Positions 36,602 through 48,449 of a stretch of 64,000 nucleotides of DNA are shown here, piece by piece. Under the pieces are notes generated by a model, which did not search any database, had not been told where the DNA came from, and was given only the letters and a program-made list of their open reading frames with translations. The stretch is taken from assembly GCF_030253575.1 (NCBI RefSeq), contig NC_080562.1, forward strand, positions 30,025,852 through 30,089,851. The letters are read 5' to 3'. Position 1 is the stretch's first letter. Each line of letters opens with the position of its first letter. Both the position numbers and the translations under genes were made by a program. This stretch comes from Rhododendron vialii (lineage: Eukaryota > Streptophyta > Magnoliopsida > Ericales > Ericaceae).

Positions 36602-37682
36602 GAGTTAATTTTAGAAATAGTCCCTTTAGTTTTCGTGTAATTTCAATTTCATCCCTATAGAATTAATTGTGTCATTTTTAACCCTATAGTTTATATTTTG
36701 TCTCAATTTGATCCCTCTAACTGACGGCGTTAGTAAAACTAACGAAACTCGTGGGTAAAATTGACATTTAACTCTAAGAGGGAAGAAATTGAGACAAAAT
36801 ACAAACAAGAGGGACTATTTTAGAAAATTTACATTTTTTTATTTTGCAAAAACAAACTCACACCTAAAACCTTTCTCTAGTTGAATAATCAAAATGTATT
36901 GAGGAAATTAAAAAAATTATTTTCAAATATATTACTGATAACATTATGAAATTCGATAAGCGTCTCTTAGTTAAATATCTTTGCATCGATTTTTTTCCAA
37001 TTGATTTATCTTAATTTTTACAATCCCGTTATATATGTTCTTTTCTATGCAATTACAAAAAAAAAAAAAATTTGCTATGAAACACTTTTTTAATCTCTAT
37101 ATGAAACATTTTTCTTTCTTTCTAATAGCGAAAATAAAGATTTTTTTTTGGTGAATAAGGAAAAAGTTGTGATGAAACATTTTGTACGAAACACTTTTCT
37201 TTTTTCTAATAGCGTAAAAAAGAACATAATGAGATTGTAAAAATCAAGATAAATCCATTGAAAGAAAAAACACAATGCAAAATTATTTAACTAAGGGATT
37301 CTTTTCAAATTTCATAATATTATCTGTATTATATTCTAAAATAATGTTTTTTATTTTCTCAAATATATTTTGATTATTCAATCAAAGAAAAATAATTAAG
37401 GTGAGAAATATATTAGGTATGAGTTTGTTTTTGCAAAATCAAAAAAAAAATGTAAAATTTTTAAAACGGTCCCTCTAGTTTGCATTTTATCTCAATTTCG
37501 TCCCTCTACGAGTGAAATGTCAATTTTGCCCCAGAGTTCCGTTAATTCTAATAACACCGTCAGTGAGAGGGACCAAATTGAGACAAAATATAAACTACAT
37601 GGTTAAAAATGACACAATTAATACTAGAGGGACAAAATTGAGATTGCATACAAACTAGAGGGACTATTTCTAAAATTAACCC
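36602..37682. mobile_element. Mutator-like foldback element, copy 2 (9-bp TSD)
   Basis: It is nearly identical to the copy at 35214-36299 and in the same orientation, with the same termini and a different perfect 9-bp duplication TAATTTAAT (36593-36601, 37683-37691). It is 1081 bp long. Differences by eye are a few substitutions and the loss of one 'tttatag' repeat in the left arm. High identity plus a separate duplication means two recent independent insertions. Confidence 0.88.
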
Positions 37683-37691
37683 TAATTTAAT

Positions 37692-38693
37692 CTCATGTAC
37701 ATGGGTGGGTTCTTGTATAGGAGTAAATTTTTTCCTCATTTTATGTGTTTTCTTCTTCTTCTTCTTTTTTTCTAAATTTTTGTTAGATTTGAGTTATATT
37801 TTTCGGATTAATCATCCGTCTCGACGAGAAGTCTGCAAAGTAAAAAATATTTATGACAAAAGCAAGAAAAAATGTTAGATTTGAGTTATATTTTTTGGAT
37901 TAATCATCCGTCTCGACGAGAAGTCTGCAAAGTAAAAAATATTTATGACATAAGCAAAAAATAATAATAAATCACTAAAGACGAAAAAGTATCAGACAAG
38001 TCGTTTTATATGAACTTTTTCAAACATCGATCTATTTTTTATACTTTTCTGATTCGTCTCGACAAGACGAACGGTTAAGCCCAAAAATCACGAGAAAAAT
38101 TAAACAAAACGTTATGAAAAAATAAAAAAAATACTGAAATAAGTTTTGGACAATTTTATGGTGTTCCACATTCCCTTCTTAAAAAATAAGTACTTATTTT
38201 ACAATTTCAAACTTAAATATAATGAAAATGAAAAAATAATTTTTTGATTTTTTTTGCACCATTTAAAAGATCTGAGATCTATTAAACAAGATCCATATTG
38301 CTAGAAAAATTATTTGCTTAAACACATGATTTTTGAATTTAAAATTATCTTCTTAAAAAATAAGTACTTATTTCCGAATCCGGAACGGGTGAACGCAGGA
38401 AGAATTCTCTTATCTTAAAAGGGCTCAGTCCTTGTCTTATGCGAGAAATTTCATGGGCTCTGATCGCTTTTTATCTAAAAAATGCATCAATGAATTGAAA
38501 ATATCAAGTTCATAGCACTATTATGTGAGAAGGTATATAGTTTAATGGAGGTAGAGAAGGTAAGAGAAAATTTGTAATCGTTTGGTTCTAGTAATATTAC
38601 CAATCACTCGGGGTCAATGTCAGAACTTGGCAAATAAACTCTTTTTCATGCCATTTTTTTACCATGAGACTAGCATTTTTTGAACTACCATTG
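37692..38693. other. AT-rich intergenic DNA with a 92-bp tandem duplication
   Basis: Two near-identical copies of a ~92-bp unit start at 37782 and 37874 ('gttagatttgagttatattt ... gtctcgacgagaagtctgc'). The motif 'cttaaaaaataagtacttat' occurs at about 38180 and 38350. No gene is recognised. Confidence 0.55.
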
Positions 38694-39036
38694 GGGGTGT
38701 GCAAAAAACCCATGACCCAACGAACCCAACCCGACCCGAAGGGTCTCGGGTGGGGCCGAACATGTGGTTCGGTCGGATACGGGTTCATTTTTTTTTATAA
38801 AAAAATCAGTTTTCGGTTCGAGGCTCGAGACGCTGTTTCTCTTACCCGACCCGACCAAAACCGACCAATTCATATAGATTACTTCGGTTTTGGGCGGACC
38901 TGACCCAACCAAAAAAATCAGACGATTATTCCCACTTGTTCAGTTCGGGTTCGGGACAAAAAAAAAAACTGATACCCGACATGTCGAGTCAGGGGTTCGG
39001 GCTGAACCCTACCCGTGCGACCCGTGCACACCCCTA
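38694..39036. mobile_element. hAT-like element, about 343 bp
   Basis: The ends GGGGTGTGCA and TGCACACCCCT(A) are inverted. The flanking direct repeat ACCATTG (38687-38693, 39037-39043) extends to 8 bp with one mismatch. The inside is rich in 'acccgacccgaa' and 'gggttcgg', like the elements at 2372 and 26330. Confidence 0.7.
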
Positions 39037-39043
39037 ACCATTG

Positions 39044-39560
39044 TACTTGCTCTCAGAGCTAGTCCACCTATGTGCCAAAGCCAAATTAGGAATCAGGAAC
39101 AGCAAGCCTTTGTGCCAAACTCAATGTCACATTTTGGCAATGAATTTCTTGGCGCGAAATTTGGCATCAAAATTGAAAATCGTCAAACTTGCCACTCATT
39201 CGAACCATTTAATTTGCATTGAAAAATACATTAAGTACTACTATAATTTAATGATCTAGATCTGAGACTGTGATAAGATGACGGTAAATCGGTGCAACGG
39301 TTTTCCTCTTTTTTTGGGGGGCCTCATGACAGTGTAACAAGCTGAAGAATGACTTTGGTAATACCACTCTGTGAGCGACGTGTGGATTTGCTCTTATACG
39401 CGCAATAGCTATCCTTGTAGCATGCCACACCTGTGGACTTGGACTTGCTCTTACGGCAATAACTATCCTTAACAGGTGGGGAAGGGAATTGTGAGAGAGC
39501 ATGGGATGAGAAAAATTATTGGGTGTTCCTGAGGCACCCCAAAAAATTATTGGTGGTTTT

Positions 39561-39608
<48 letters not shown>

Positions 39609-40148
39609 TACAATTGTAAATTTATTAAATTACACTTTAAGATTTTAAGTAATTCATAAAAAGAGATAAAAGCTTTCCCAGCAAAAACAGAAACAACGCT
39701 TTAGTGCTTACATGGTTCAACCAGTCTATTTTGAAAAACATAATAACTAATATTGTTTCTGTTCGATGCATGAAAACGAAAAAATCAATGTAAACATTCT
39801 TTAATTCTATTATTTCGTGCATCGAACGGGTACAACACTACTAATTAGAACAAGGAAGGGAGCAAGGGAGTTGGTTGGTGCCAGGAGTGGCTTAGATTCA
39901 CGGACGGTGCACGCCATCCATCCCTACGAGGGGTTGGGACAACTTATTTCCGTAGCCAAACACGCCTGTCCACAACGTTTATTTTTTATTTTTTTGTTGG
40001 GTGTTCAAAATTCTCGCATGATCCAAACACCGCATAGCCCAACACTTTCCCCGCCTCGTTTGAATCCTCAAACCATTTCTTCCACTGTTCAGTTCCACTC
40101 CTTCGATCTGCACATGCTAATCTAGAGAGAGAGAGAGAGAGAGAGGAC
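39044..40148. other. Upstream region of BUB1
   Basis: No gene is seen. It includes an (AT)n run at 39562-39603 and an imperfect duplication near 39380-39470 ('ttgctcttan...gcaatagctatcctt'). A weaker MSA-like core TCGAACGGGTA lies at 39822-39832. A (GA)n leader sits at 40124-40144, just before the BUB1 ATG. Confidence 0.45.
39562..39603. repeat. (AT)n microsatellite
   Basis: About 20 uninterrupted TA units. Confidence 0.9.
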
Positions 40149-43100
40149 ATGGCCGTGATTAGCAGAGATCGAACGGACAAAGATTCCCCCGTCCACGACC
40201 CTCTCCTGCCATGGCTCCGGTACACTTTTTCTCTCTCTTAACTTCTCTCACTCCACATTTTTTTTTTTTGGAATGAAGGTGTTCCGAGCCTGTTTACGCG
40301 CACCTCGTACTAATTCATACAGCCCTTCATGGCCGTTTCACATGTTACGTGTGAGGTGAGGTTGCCCAAGAGTTTTTTGCTAAATCGAACCTTAGAAGTT
40401 AGGACAGAGCAAACCCTAAATCACAGGCGAAGACCAGACCACCAGGCCAACCCCTGGGGTTCATCCACACTATCTCTCTCTATAAATCATCTGCAATTTA
40501 TTGTTGCTTTGTAATCCAGGTCAATTAAGAAATCGCTTGATGCTCTCAACTCATCCGACCATGGCGGCACAGATCTCGATGAGCTCATATCAAATTGCAT
40601 CAGGACATTCAAGACTGACGGACGGTACCGAAACGACGTCAGGTTTCTCAAGATATGGTTTCTACATGTAATGTCTTTGTCTGCTGAGAATGAGTGATGT
40701 TTTGGGCGTTTTCGTGATTTTCAATATTTAGATGGTCTTTGTGGTGGTCTTCCAGATGGATGCTAGCCCTGATTTCGAAAGCGTTTTCAGAGAAATGGAG
40801 CAGAATCAGATGTGTGTGAACAATTCTATGTTGTACGAGTCATATGCGTTGTTTCTGGAAGCAAAGGGGAAGTTGACTGATGCACTTGTGGTTTATCAAT
40901 TAGGCATTTCAAGGTTCTCCATTCATTCATTCATTCTCTGTGTGTGTGTGTGTCGTAGCCCAGATACTGATATAAAAATAATAGACGCTTGGGCACACGT
41001 GATGTGCTCAAATGGCATAGGGGAGAAAAAAGTTAGGGTGGCAGTTTTTGTTGTTCTTTTTGGTAGTTTCTTTAGCCATTTAAAAGGGTAATTTAGGAAA
41101 CTAAAGCATGACTCAGCCTCGTAATTTAGGTTCACACCACAACGGGTATTCCCCTTATAATAGTACTATGTAATAAAAATATATGTGTGTGTGTGTGGGG
41201 GGGGGGGGGGGGGGGGTGGGTGTGTGCTTGCGTGTAGATATATAGACGCTATATATGTACGGGTGTTTATGTATGTTCATGCCTCATAATTTGTATGTTG
41301 CTTTAATGCTAGAAATGCTGAGCCACTAGAGAGGTTGAAGAAGGCAAAGGCTTTATTCTGCGATAGAATGTCTGAAATAGTAAATGCTTGTTCACTTGAG
41401 AAGGTATGCTTAAGTTAATGTCTGATACAGAACCAAAGAGCCCTTCAAGTTTCTGGGTTCACATATGTTGATGTTATTTTTGACTTTTTGTGTTATAGGC
41501 TTATTGCCTTGGAATAGTGGCCCAATATTTCTTTCTTTGTCCCTCTAGGTTGCTAACATATTTGGATTTTATGTTGCTAGAACTCTGGAACTGGAGATAA
41601 ATTTCTTGTTTGTGCCATGTGGTAACATTTTGGTTTTTGTGATCGGCATGTGGTAATATCGTTGTTGTTATCATTTTGCTAGAATTGGGAGAATGTAGCT
41701 ACAGATCACTAAACTAAAATCTTCTGAAACAAAAAAAGAAAGTAGTTCATGACATAAATAACATAAAATGGACTCAAGTAAGTTTGCATAGTAGGACCTG
41801 ATCTGGATTTCAACATTGAGGTCCGATGAATACCAAAATGGTCTCACTTTGGCTGCAGGCCCACGACATAATTCCTTTCACAATTCCCACCCTCCCCCAA
41901 AGTCTAGAATAGTATCTTTTTCCAATCACTGAATCTCAAGTCTCTCTAGTCATTTACCTTCCATTGAAAGCAGATTGCATATTTCTTCACCATTTTTTGG
42001 CATTTGTGCTATCCTTATTCTGTAATTAAGCATATAATTTTCATCCTGCATTATTTTATGACAACTTTGACTCACATGATTTCTTATCGTTTTCAATTAG
42101 AAAGCATGTTTTTTTAGATGAAATAAGGCCAATCTTTTGAAGGAATGGAGATTGGAGGCTGATGAATATACTTGTCTTATCTCACTTAATTGTTTTTGCT
42201 GCTTTTCCAGTGCATTTCTCAACAGAGTATTTAGTGCATTAAATTTTTATACCTGGTATGAGCTGATTGATCCATTGCATTTCCTACTGCAGAAGGGTGA
42301 TACTGGTTCTATAGAGAATGATAAAAGTTGTATTAATCCATGGTCAATCTCGATTGTTAAGGATCTATTGCGGAAGATGCATTCTGAAATATCAAAATAC
42401 GATGTAAGGCTACACAGTTATTTTGTGGATGTTATAATCTATATCATAGTTGATTATGTTGACTTGATGATGTATAGTCCTCTAATTTATAATTCATACC
42501 TTTTTTTAACAAGCATTTGTGAAACTTGTTTTAGGGATACCATTCAAGTACTAAAGCTTATTCGGGAAAAGTGGCCTTGTCTTCTTTGCAAAAATCAGCA
42601 AGGAATAAAGTTGTTGAGATAGGTAATTTTTCCTACGTTCACAATAGTATACTACAGTACTGTTTACTTTTCACTTCTTTGCGTTCTACCATTCTTATTT
42701 TTAATGATTGTTCTACCTATGTGGATTCGGGATCTTCAAAGGTGGAAAGAAATACCAGATCAAAGGCTGTGCAGGCCAAGGTGGATTTGCTCAAGTGTTC
42801 AAAGCATATGTGAACAGTAATCCTGATGATGTTGTTGCGTTGAAGGTGACCAGTAACTTCAAACTTTGTTTTCACTTAATTCAGAATCATTGTATCTATC
42901 CTCAATATGCTGTACTAAATTCTTTGAGACATTCTGGCAGATACAAAAGCCAGCTTTTCCTTGGGAGTTTTACATTTATCGTCAACTTGATAAACGGATC
43001 CCTGATAAGGAGGTATGCCATTTCTGGATTTATAAGCATTCATTGGCATTTTCTGGTCATGAAACTGCTGCTTATTCTCTCTATCTCATGTTGCCAGAGG

Positions 43101-45123
43101 TCAAGCTTTGGTTGTGCGCACAGAGTTCATCTGTATTCTGACTACAGTATACTTGTCTGTGACTATTTATCACACGGGACACTCCAGGTAGGTGTACCAT
43201 ACTCTATGTTTGCATCAGTTCCAACCTTATAATCCTTATGTTTTTTTTCCATTCAAGCACATCCGCAGGATGCTATAAACTCTAGTGTGGTGATTGGCGA
43301 GTTCATGGAAGAAGTTCTATGTATGTACTACACAATAGAGATGCTTTACATGCTGGAAACTCTGCATTCTGCTGGCATGGTTCATGGTGACTTCAAGCCG
43401 GATAATCTGCTTATTCGCTATCCTAGGTAATAGAATTCATATCTTCATGGATGCAAACCTTGTCAATGTACTCAGGAATGAAACTTATCAATGTGGATAA
43501 CTGGCTCTTTTATACCCAAATATTTGATCTTCCAGTAGGAGTAGATTTCATGATGTGAACAATCTGAACCAGTTGATGACCTGTAACTGTTAACTGGTGA
43601 ACTAGGTTGAACTTCTTTTCCTCAGTCGTGAAGGCTTAATCTGATGTGGTGCATCGTCACTTGGTGAAAAAATTTACTAGCAGTCAACTTCTAGTTTTCA
43701 AAGAGCTTTTAGGAGACTCGCATTCATAAAATTCAAATGGGCCAAAAATAATTGCTTGAACCTGGAGCTTTATGATGTTTCCTTTTTGGTTGCTTACCTG
43801 CTTGTTATTGAAAAATGTTCTTGTATAACTCTCCTGAAACTGATACTGCTTATGCATGCATGAATGCCTGTTTTTCCTTTTAGCTTCTTTGTTAGGTCTT
43901 CATTAGACCTAGTGAAAAAGGGTTGGTTTGTTTATCAGGAAACTGGCTATTCGAGGTCCATATTTGGTCTGATTAGTTGCTTTCTTTCTTCATTGCTTGT
44001 GGTATTGTGGTTTGTAAACTGGCGTGACATAAGCAATGTCAAATTTAGAACGCAGTGACTTTACCTGGCTCTTTGGCAGGGATGACCTTACCGAAGATGG
44101 TTTTCGTGACCGTACAGGCCCTTGGCTTGATCAGGTTATTTCCTGTTGGCTCAAATGTTGATATCGATTCAGTTATGTGCTTTCTAATGTGCGTATTGTG
44201 CAGGGGCTTTGTCTTGTGGATTGGGGGAGGGGAATAGACCTGAGTCTTTTTCCTGACAAGACAGAGTTTAAGGGAGACTGTCGGACTTCTGGTTTTCGTT
44301 GTGTCGAAATGCAAGAGAACAAGCCCTGGACTTTCCAGGCCAGTGTCAACTTAACTGCACATTTCTGAAAATCCACATGAATGTTTTATCATTTGCTGCA
44401 CATTAACACTTCCATTTGACTGACTATCAGGTGGACACTTATGGCCTCTGTGTCATTGTTCATATGATGCTGCACAATTCATACATGGAAATTGACAAGA
44501 AATCATCTTCCGATGGTGGCTATTTGTATCTGCCCAAATCATCCTTCAAACGGTATTTGCTCTCTCACTCTGCATACATGCAGCAAGTTTGCTGTTGTTG
44601 TTGAACATGATTTACCAAAAGTACGTCAATATCCTAGCATGTACATTTTGGAACTTCTGATTCCCAAAGGTATTCGTATTGACTTCATCCAATTTTTCAG
44701 TTGGAGAGACATTTCCATTTAATAAAATGAAAATCTAATAGAGTAGAGCTATGGTGAGAAACAATGTAACAACAAATTGGTCATATGCTCCTAGATATGT
44801 GTTACACAGGATTTTCAGTAAAATTGATACACATAATTCCTACGTGTAGCTTGCCCTGATTTCTCTGTTTTAAAAGTTACATTCTTATGTTGTAAAGTTT
44901 TTACTTAATGGAAATTCTTTCTCCATTCTTCAGCTATTGGCAGGTTGATCTGTGGAAGAATCTTTTCACGAAACTGCTTAATGTGAACCCCAGTGAGAAT
45001 CATAAGGAGTTATTGAAGAATTTGAGGGAGTCATTCCAGGATTACATTTGCTCAAATCCTTCACTGATAAAAATGCTAAAGCAGTTACTGGTGAAGCAAA
45101 GAACTTCCTTGTGTTCTGCTTAG
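40149..45123 (+). CDS. BUB1: BUB1-type mitotic checkpoint kinase
   Basis: Fourteen exons: 40149-40219, 40520-40667, 40756-40913, 41313-41403, 42293-42403, 42535-42622, 42742-42845, 42941-43012, 43098-43187, 43269-43426, 44080-44134, 44204-44338, 44431-44552, 44934-45123. They give 530 residues. The N-terminus (residues ~10-150) is a MAD3/BUB1 TPR-like region (DVRFLKIWFLH, YESYALFLEAKGKLTDALVVYQLGI). A short linker leads to a kinase domain from ~227: glycine loop GCAGQGGFAQV, VVALK with Lys257, catalytic HGDFKPDN (350-357) and DWG (388-390) in place of DFG. BUB1 works at kinetochores in the spindle checkpoint; the Arabidopsis counterpart is BMF1. Exon 12 ends at a GC rather than GT donor. The linker is short, so it lacks the long middle part of animal BUB1. 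Confidence 0.92.
41182..41220. repeat. (TG)n followed by a 20-G run
   Basis: Within BUB1 intron 3, TG repeats pass into twenty consecutive Gs (41197-41216), then TGGG. It could form a G-quadruplex and is prone to length variation and assembly error. Confidence 0.85.
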
Positions 45124-46440
45124 TCCATTTCCGACAAATATTTCTCCAGATCTTCGTCCAATCCTGCAACGGTGGACGTTATTTCTGATGATCCTTCCAA
45201 TTGTCTGTGTGTACAGCAATACATATGGTCCCCTGCTTGTGTGTCGACAAGCAAACTTGAGAACCTGACACTTTTTCATTGATCACATGATTTATGGCTC
45301 ATGCATAACTTCTTGTTGTTCAATCAATTGCTTTTCATTTGCTCGACCTTCTACTTGTGCTATGCTTGCATGATTCTACCTCTGGAAAACATCAAATGAA
45401 GTTTTTAGTCAAAAGTTGAGATAGGAAAGGGCCAAATGAAATCTTTTACTTAATTTCCTGAGCAATAAAATTATGGGTACACCATTAGTTAGTCTAGTGT
45501 ACCCATAGTCGGACACTTTAATGGAGTAGGATATGGATCGCATCGCAACATTTAGCCGGACACAACTAACCTTGAAGTACCAAGACAGATGGAAAATATC
45601 AATAGCAAGACAAAAACCTTTCCAGTACTTTCTAACTGTAGTAGCATGGTTAATAATTTTAGATCTTCAAGAGAAGGTGGCATGTTGGTGTTCCACTAGA
45701 TAATTCAAACATCAAACTCCATTTCAAATTTTATTTCTCTCCTCTTCAAATTTGATATGTGAGAACTAAATTTCAAACACCAAATTACGAAATAAAAAGT
45801 TTAAAGTACTTGTTGGAATGCAAGCAAAAGTAGGTTGAAGAGTTCAAGTCTTTCCAGAGAGGAGAATATCCTTCCCAAAATCCAGGTTGTGACTTCCATT
45901 TTTTTTTTTTTTCATGACTAGGGGTGATAAATGAGCCAAACATGTAGTTGATCAGATTTGGTTTGATAACTAAACGAGTTTAAAAAATATGTTCGACCTT
46001 AGCTTATTTTTGAGACGAGCCGATTTCAAACGAGCATTAATCAAGTCAAAACACAAGCCAATATCAAGTAGCTTGAATTTTTTTAATACATAATAAGCCG
46101 AACGAGCCGAGTAATAGCTTGTTCAAACCTAGCTTGAATTATTAACGAGTTTTAAAAATCTGTTCAAGCTTGGTTTATTTACGTTACAAACCAATCTTGT
46201 ATGAGCTTTTAATGGAAGAATACAAGTTCAGACTCGAATAGTTTGGTTTGTTTAGCGGTCCCAAATTCACGACCTCCAATGTATCCCAAATAAATACTCC
46301 TAGTTAAAATGTACTCGTATATTAGAAGAGAATCTAATCCAAACACGGTCCTAATTTTGGGATTGAAATCTAGAAATTCTCGGGATAGTTGGCTGGCTCG
46401 GCTCTGCAGCGAGCGAGTGGCACCTCGTAATAACGAAGAC
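45124..46440. other. Intergenic DNA between BUB1 and the ADP/ATP carrier
   Basis: The first 300 bp are probably BUB1 3' UTR. At 45919 a 'TAGGGGTGATAAATGAGCC' terminus opens an AT-rich stretch with 'cgagcc' motifs to about 46215. This could be an end-truncated relative of the hAT-like elements. No gene is recognised. Confidence 0.4.
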
Positions 46441-46578
46441 ATACCAGTGTCAGATCCGTAAATTACTCACAAGCCCTAACACTCTCTCGACTCTCACGCT
46501 CAATATCGTGGGTTTTCCGCATCCTTCTTCTCTCCTCAGAATCAGGATCGTTGCTTCCACCTCCGCGACCTCTCTCGG
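46441..46578 (+). other. Probable 5' UTR exon of the ADP/ATP carrier
   Basis: A pyrimidine-rich leader ends with 'ctctcgg|gtgatt', a plausible donor at 46579. An acceptor 'ttgcag' ends at 48427, 22 bp before the carrier ATG. A 1.85-kb intron in the leader is inferred. The transcription start is unknown. Confidence 0.5.
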
Positions 46579-47274
46579 GTGATTCTTCTATCTCTCTCTC
46601 TCCATTCGATCTTCGCATTTGCGTTTTCTAATCGCGAAAATCGAACAGACGAATGGAAATGACGAATGATTATGGTTTGAATGTCTGACGTTGTGATTTT
46701 CTGTATGAGTGATGAAATCTCATTTAGATTAGGTTTATGGTTTCATAGAGTTCAATTAGGGGGGCGAGGGCGAGAAGTATCAGGTTTGGGGTTCGCTTTC
46801 ATTTTGTCACAATTTGTCTGCATCTCTGATTTTGTGATCTTTACCTGATTTTCAGTGCCGTCTTGCTCTGTTCGTGTTGACTGTACTAGTGCTGTTGAAT
46901 GGTTTGAGGATGTAATCGTGTAATTAGTTATAACTAGCTCTCAGATATAGTACGAGAATTTGCTCACTATTTATTTGATTCATTCTTTTTAGTAGCGATG
47001 GCAAGTAAATGGAATCAAATTGAGCCATCAGAAGGAATTAAATGTCAGGTTGTTAGTATGTTTTCCTGAACTTGTTAGGGATCTATGTGATTCCAGAAGC
47101 AATACGCCCATGCAAAGTTGGCTAGTGTATATCTATGTTGACTTCTCAAATGATTGAGAACTGTCATAACTTGTTCGTTCTAATTGATGTTAACATTCTA
47201 CTAGGAAGTAGATACAGTGGGTTGGGAAGTAGAAGTCGAATATTTCTTCCCCCATTTATTCGCTCCGGTCACTA

Positions 47275-47480
47275 GCAACCATTGTTTTAAATTGCGGTAT
47301 CGGAATATGTAGTGGAATCGGGAAATGTAGTGCTATACGTGATACGGCCATATAATGGTCGATATCTGTCTATCAGATAGTATTGGCCGATACCGGTAAA
47401 TAACAGTATAGGAGGTCCAAAATCCCGTTTATGGCACGGTTTTTATTTAAAAACCTGCTTGCAATAAAATACTGGAATGA
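47275..47480. repeat. Dispersed repeat in the leader intron
   Basis: 'ttttaaattgcggtatcgg', 'gatacggcc', 'ggccgataccgg' and 'aaatcccgtttat' resemble a widespread plant repeat with inverted 'cggtatc/gatacc' motifs. Ends are not defined. Confidence 0.3.
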
Positions 47481-48449
47481 TGGGCCTGTAGCTTGGGTTC
47501 TGATGGACAGTGTTTTAGTATTCCAAGGATGAGAAGCTTGTGGATACCTATCAATATAGAAATACCATGCAGCTTAAAGGAGATGTTTGTTTATTTTGGA
47601 TTCTTATGGGAAAAGAGCTTGGATTTGTTTTCATTTTCTGCTTCTTTTTTGGCTGCCAGCCTAAGGAAGATCTCTATTGTAAGGTCAATTATTGTTTTAA
47701 CTTTTGAGTCATTGCCTCCCTTTCAATGGAACTTTCTAAGCTTGTTTGGCCTTTTGGAGCAATGGTTTAAGTATATGTAGGGAGTCTAGGGACTGCATAT
47801 TTCATGATTCGAAACCTCTATCGTGGTAGGAGTAATTTTTTTAAACTAATTCTTGTTTATTTGATTTTGTCATATTATTTTTAAGTCCTGTGTCTGGTGG
47901 GGTTATTCGTGTTTACGTTATTATCTCTCAATAGTGTTCAGTAGTCTCATTTTAGGTTTCTCGAATATGCGAACATTGTTGTAACCTGTGTAATGGTCAA
48001 TCTATGATATGGCCTTGTGTTATGGAAGGAAAGAGGGAATACCTGTAATTAGATGAAAGAGTCAAAAGATCCAAAGATTCTGCTAAAGTTTACTGATCCA
48101 CTTTCCTTGGTTCTTTTCAAAATTTTATTTTGTGTGGGGACCTGGACTTGGGCTGGGTTATAGGCTTATATGTGCTTTTATTGATCATGGACAACATAAA
48201 TCAACCTGCTAATACTCACATTAATCTTCTTGTCTTGATTATTTAAGGGGAGGGATGCTTGAGTGTAATTTAATGAAAATTCTAGTTCTGTGGCATCAAT
48301 TTTTATAGGGAATCCATTGGCAAGGGAAAACCGTTTATCTTGATGATCCCCTTGAGTCTATGTCTCTTCAGGTTACTCTTGTTTTGTTTGATTCGTGCAT
48401 GCAATTGATCTTACTCTCGGTTTGCAGGTCACTGTCTTGAGTTCAAAAT

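Noticed and set aside
35708-37275. Two 61-codon Phe/Lys-rich frames repeated in the Mutator-like copies
   Set aside because: They are identical because the elements are duplicates. Composition is AT-driven and no transposase motif is present.
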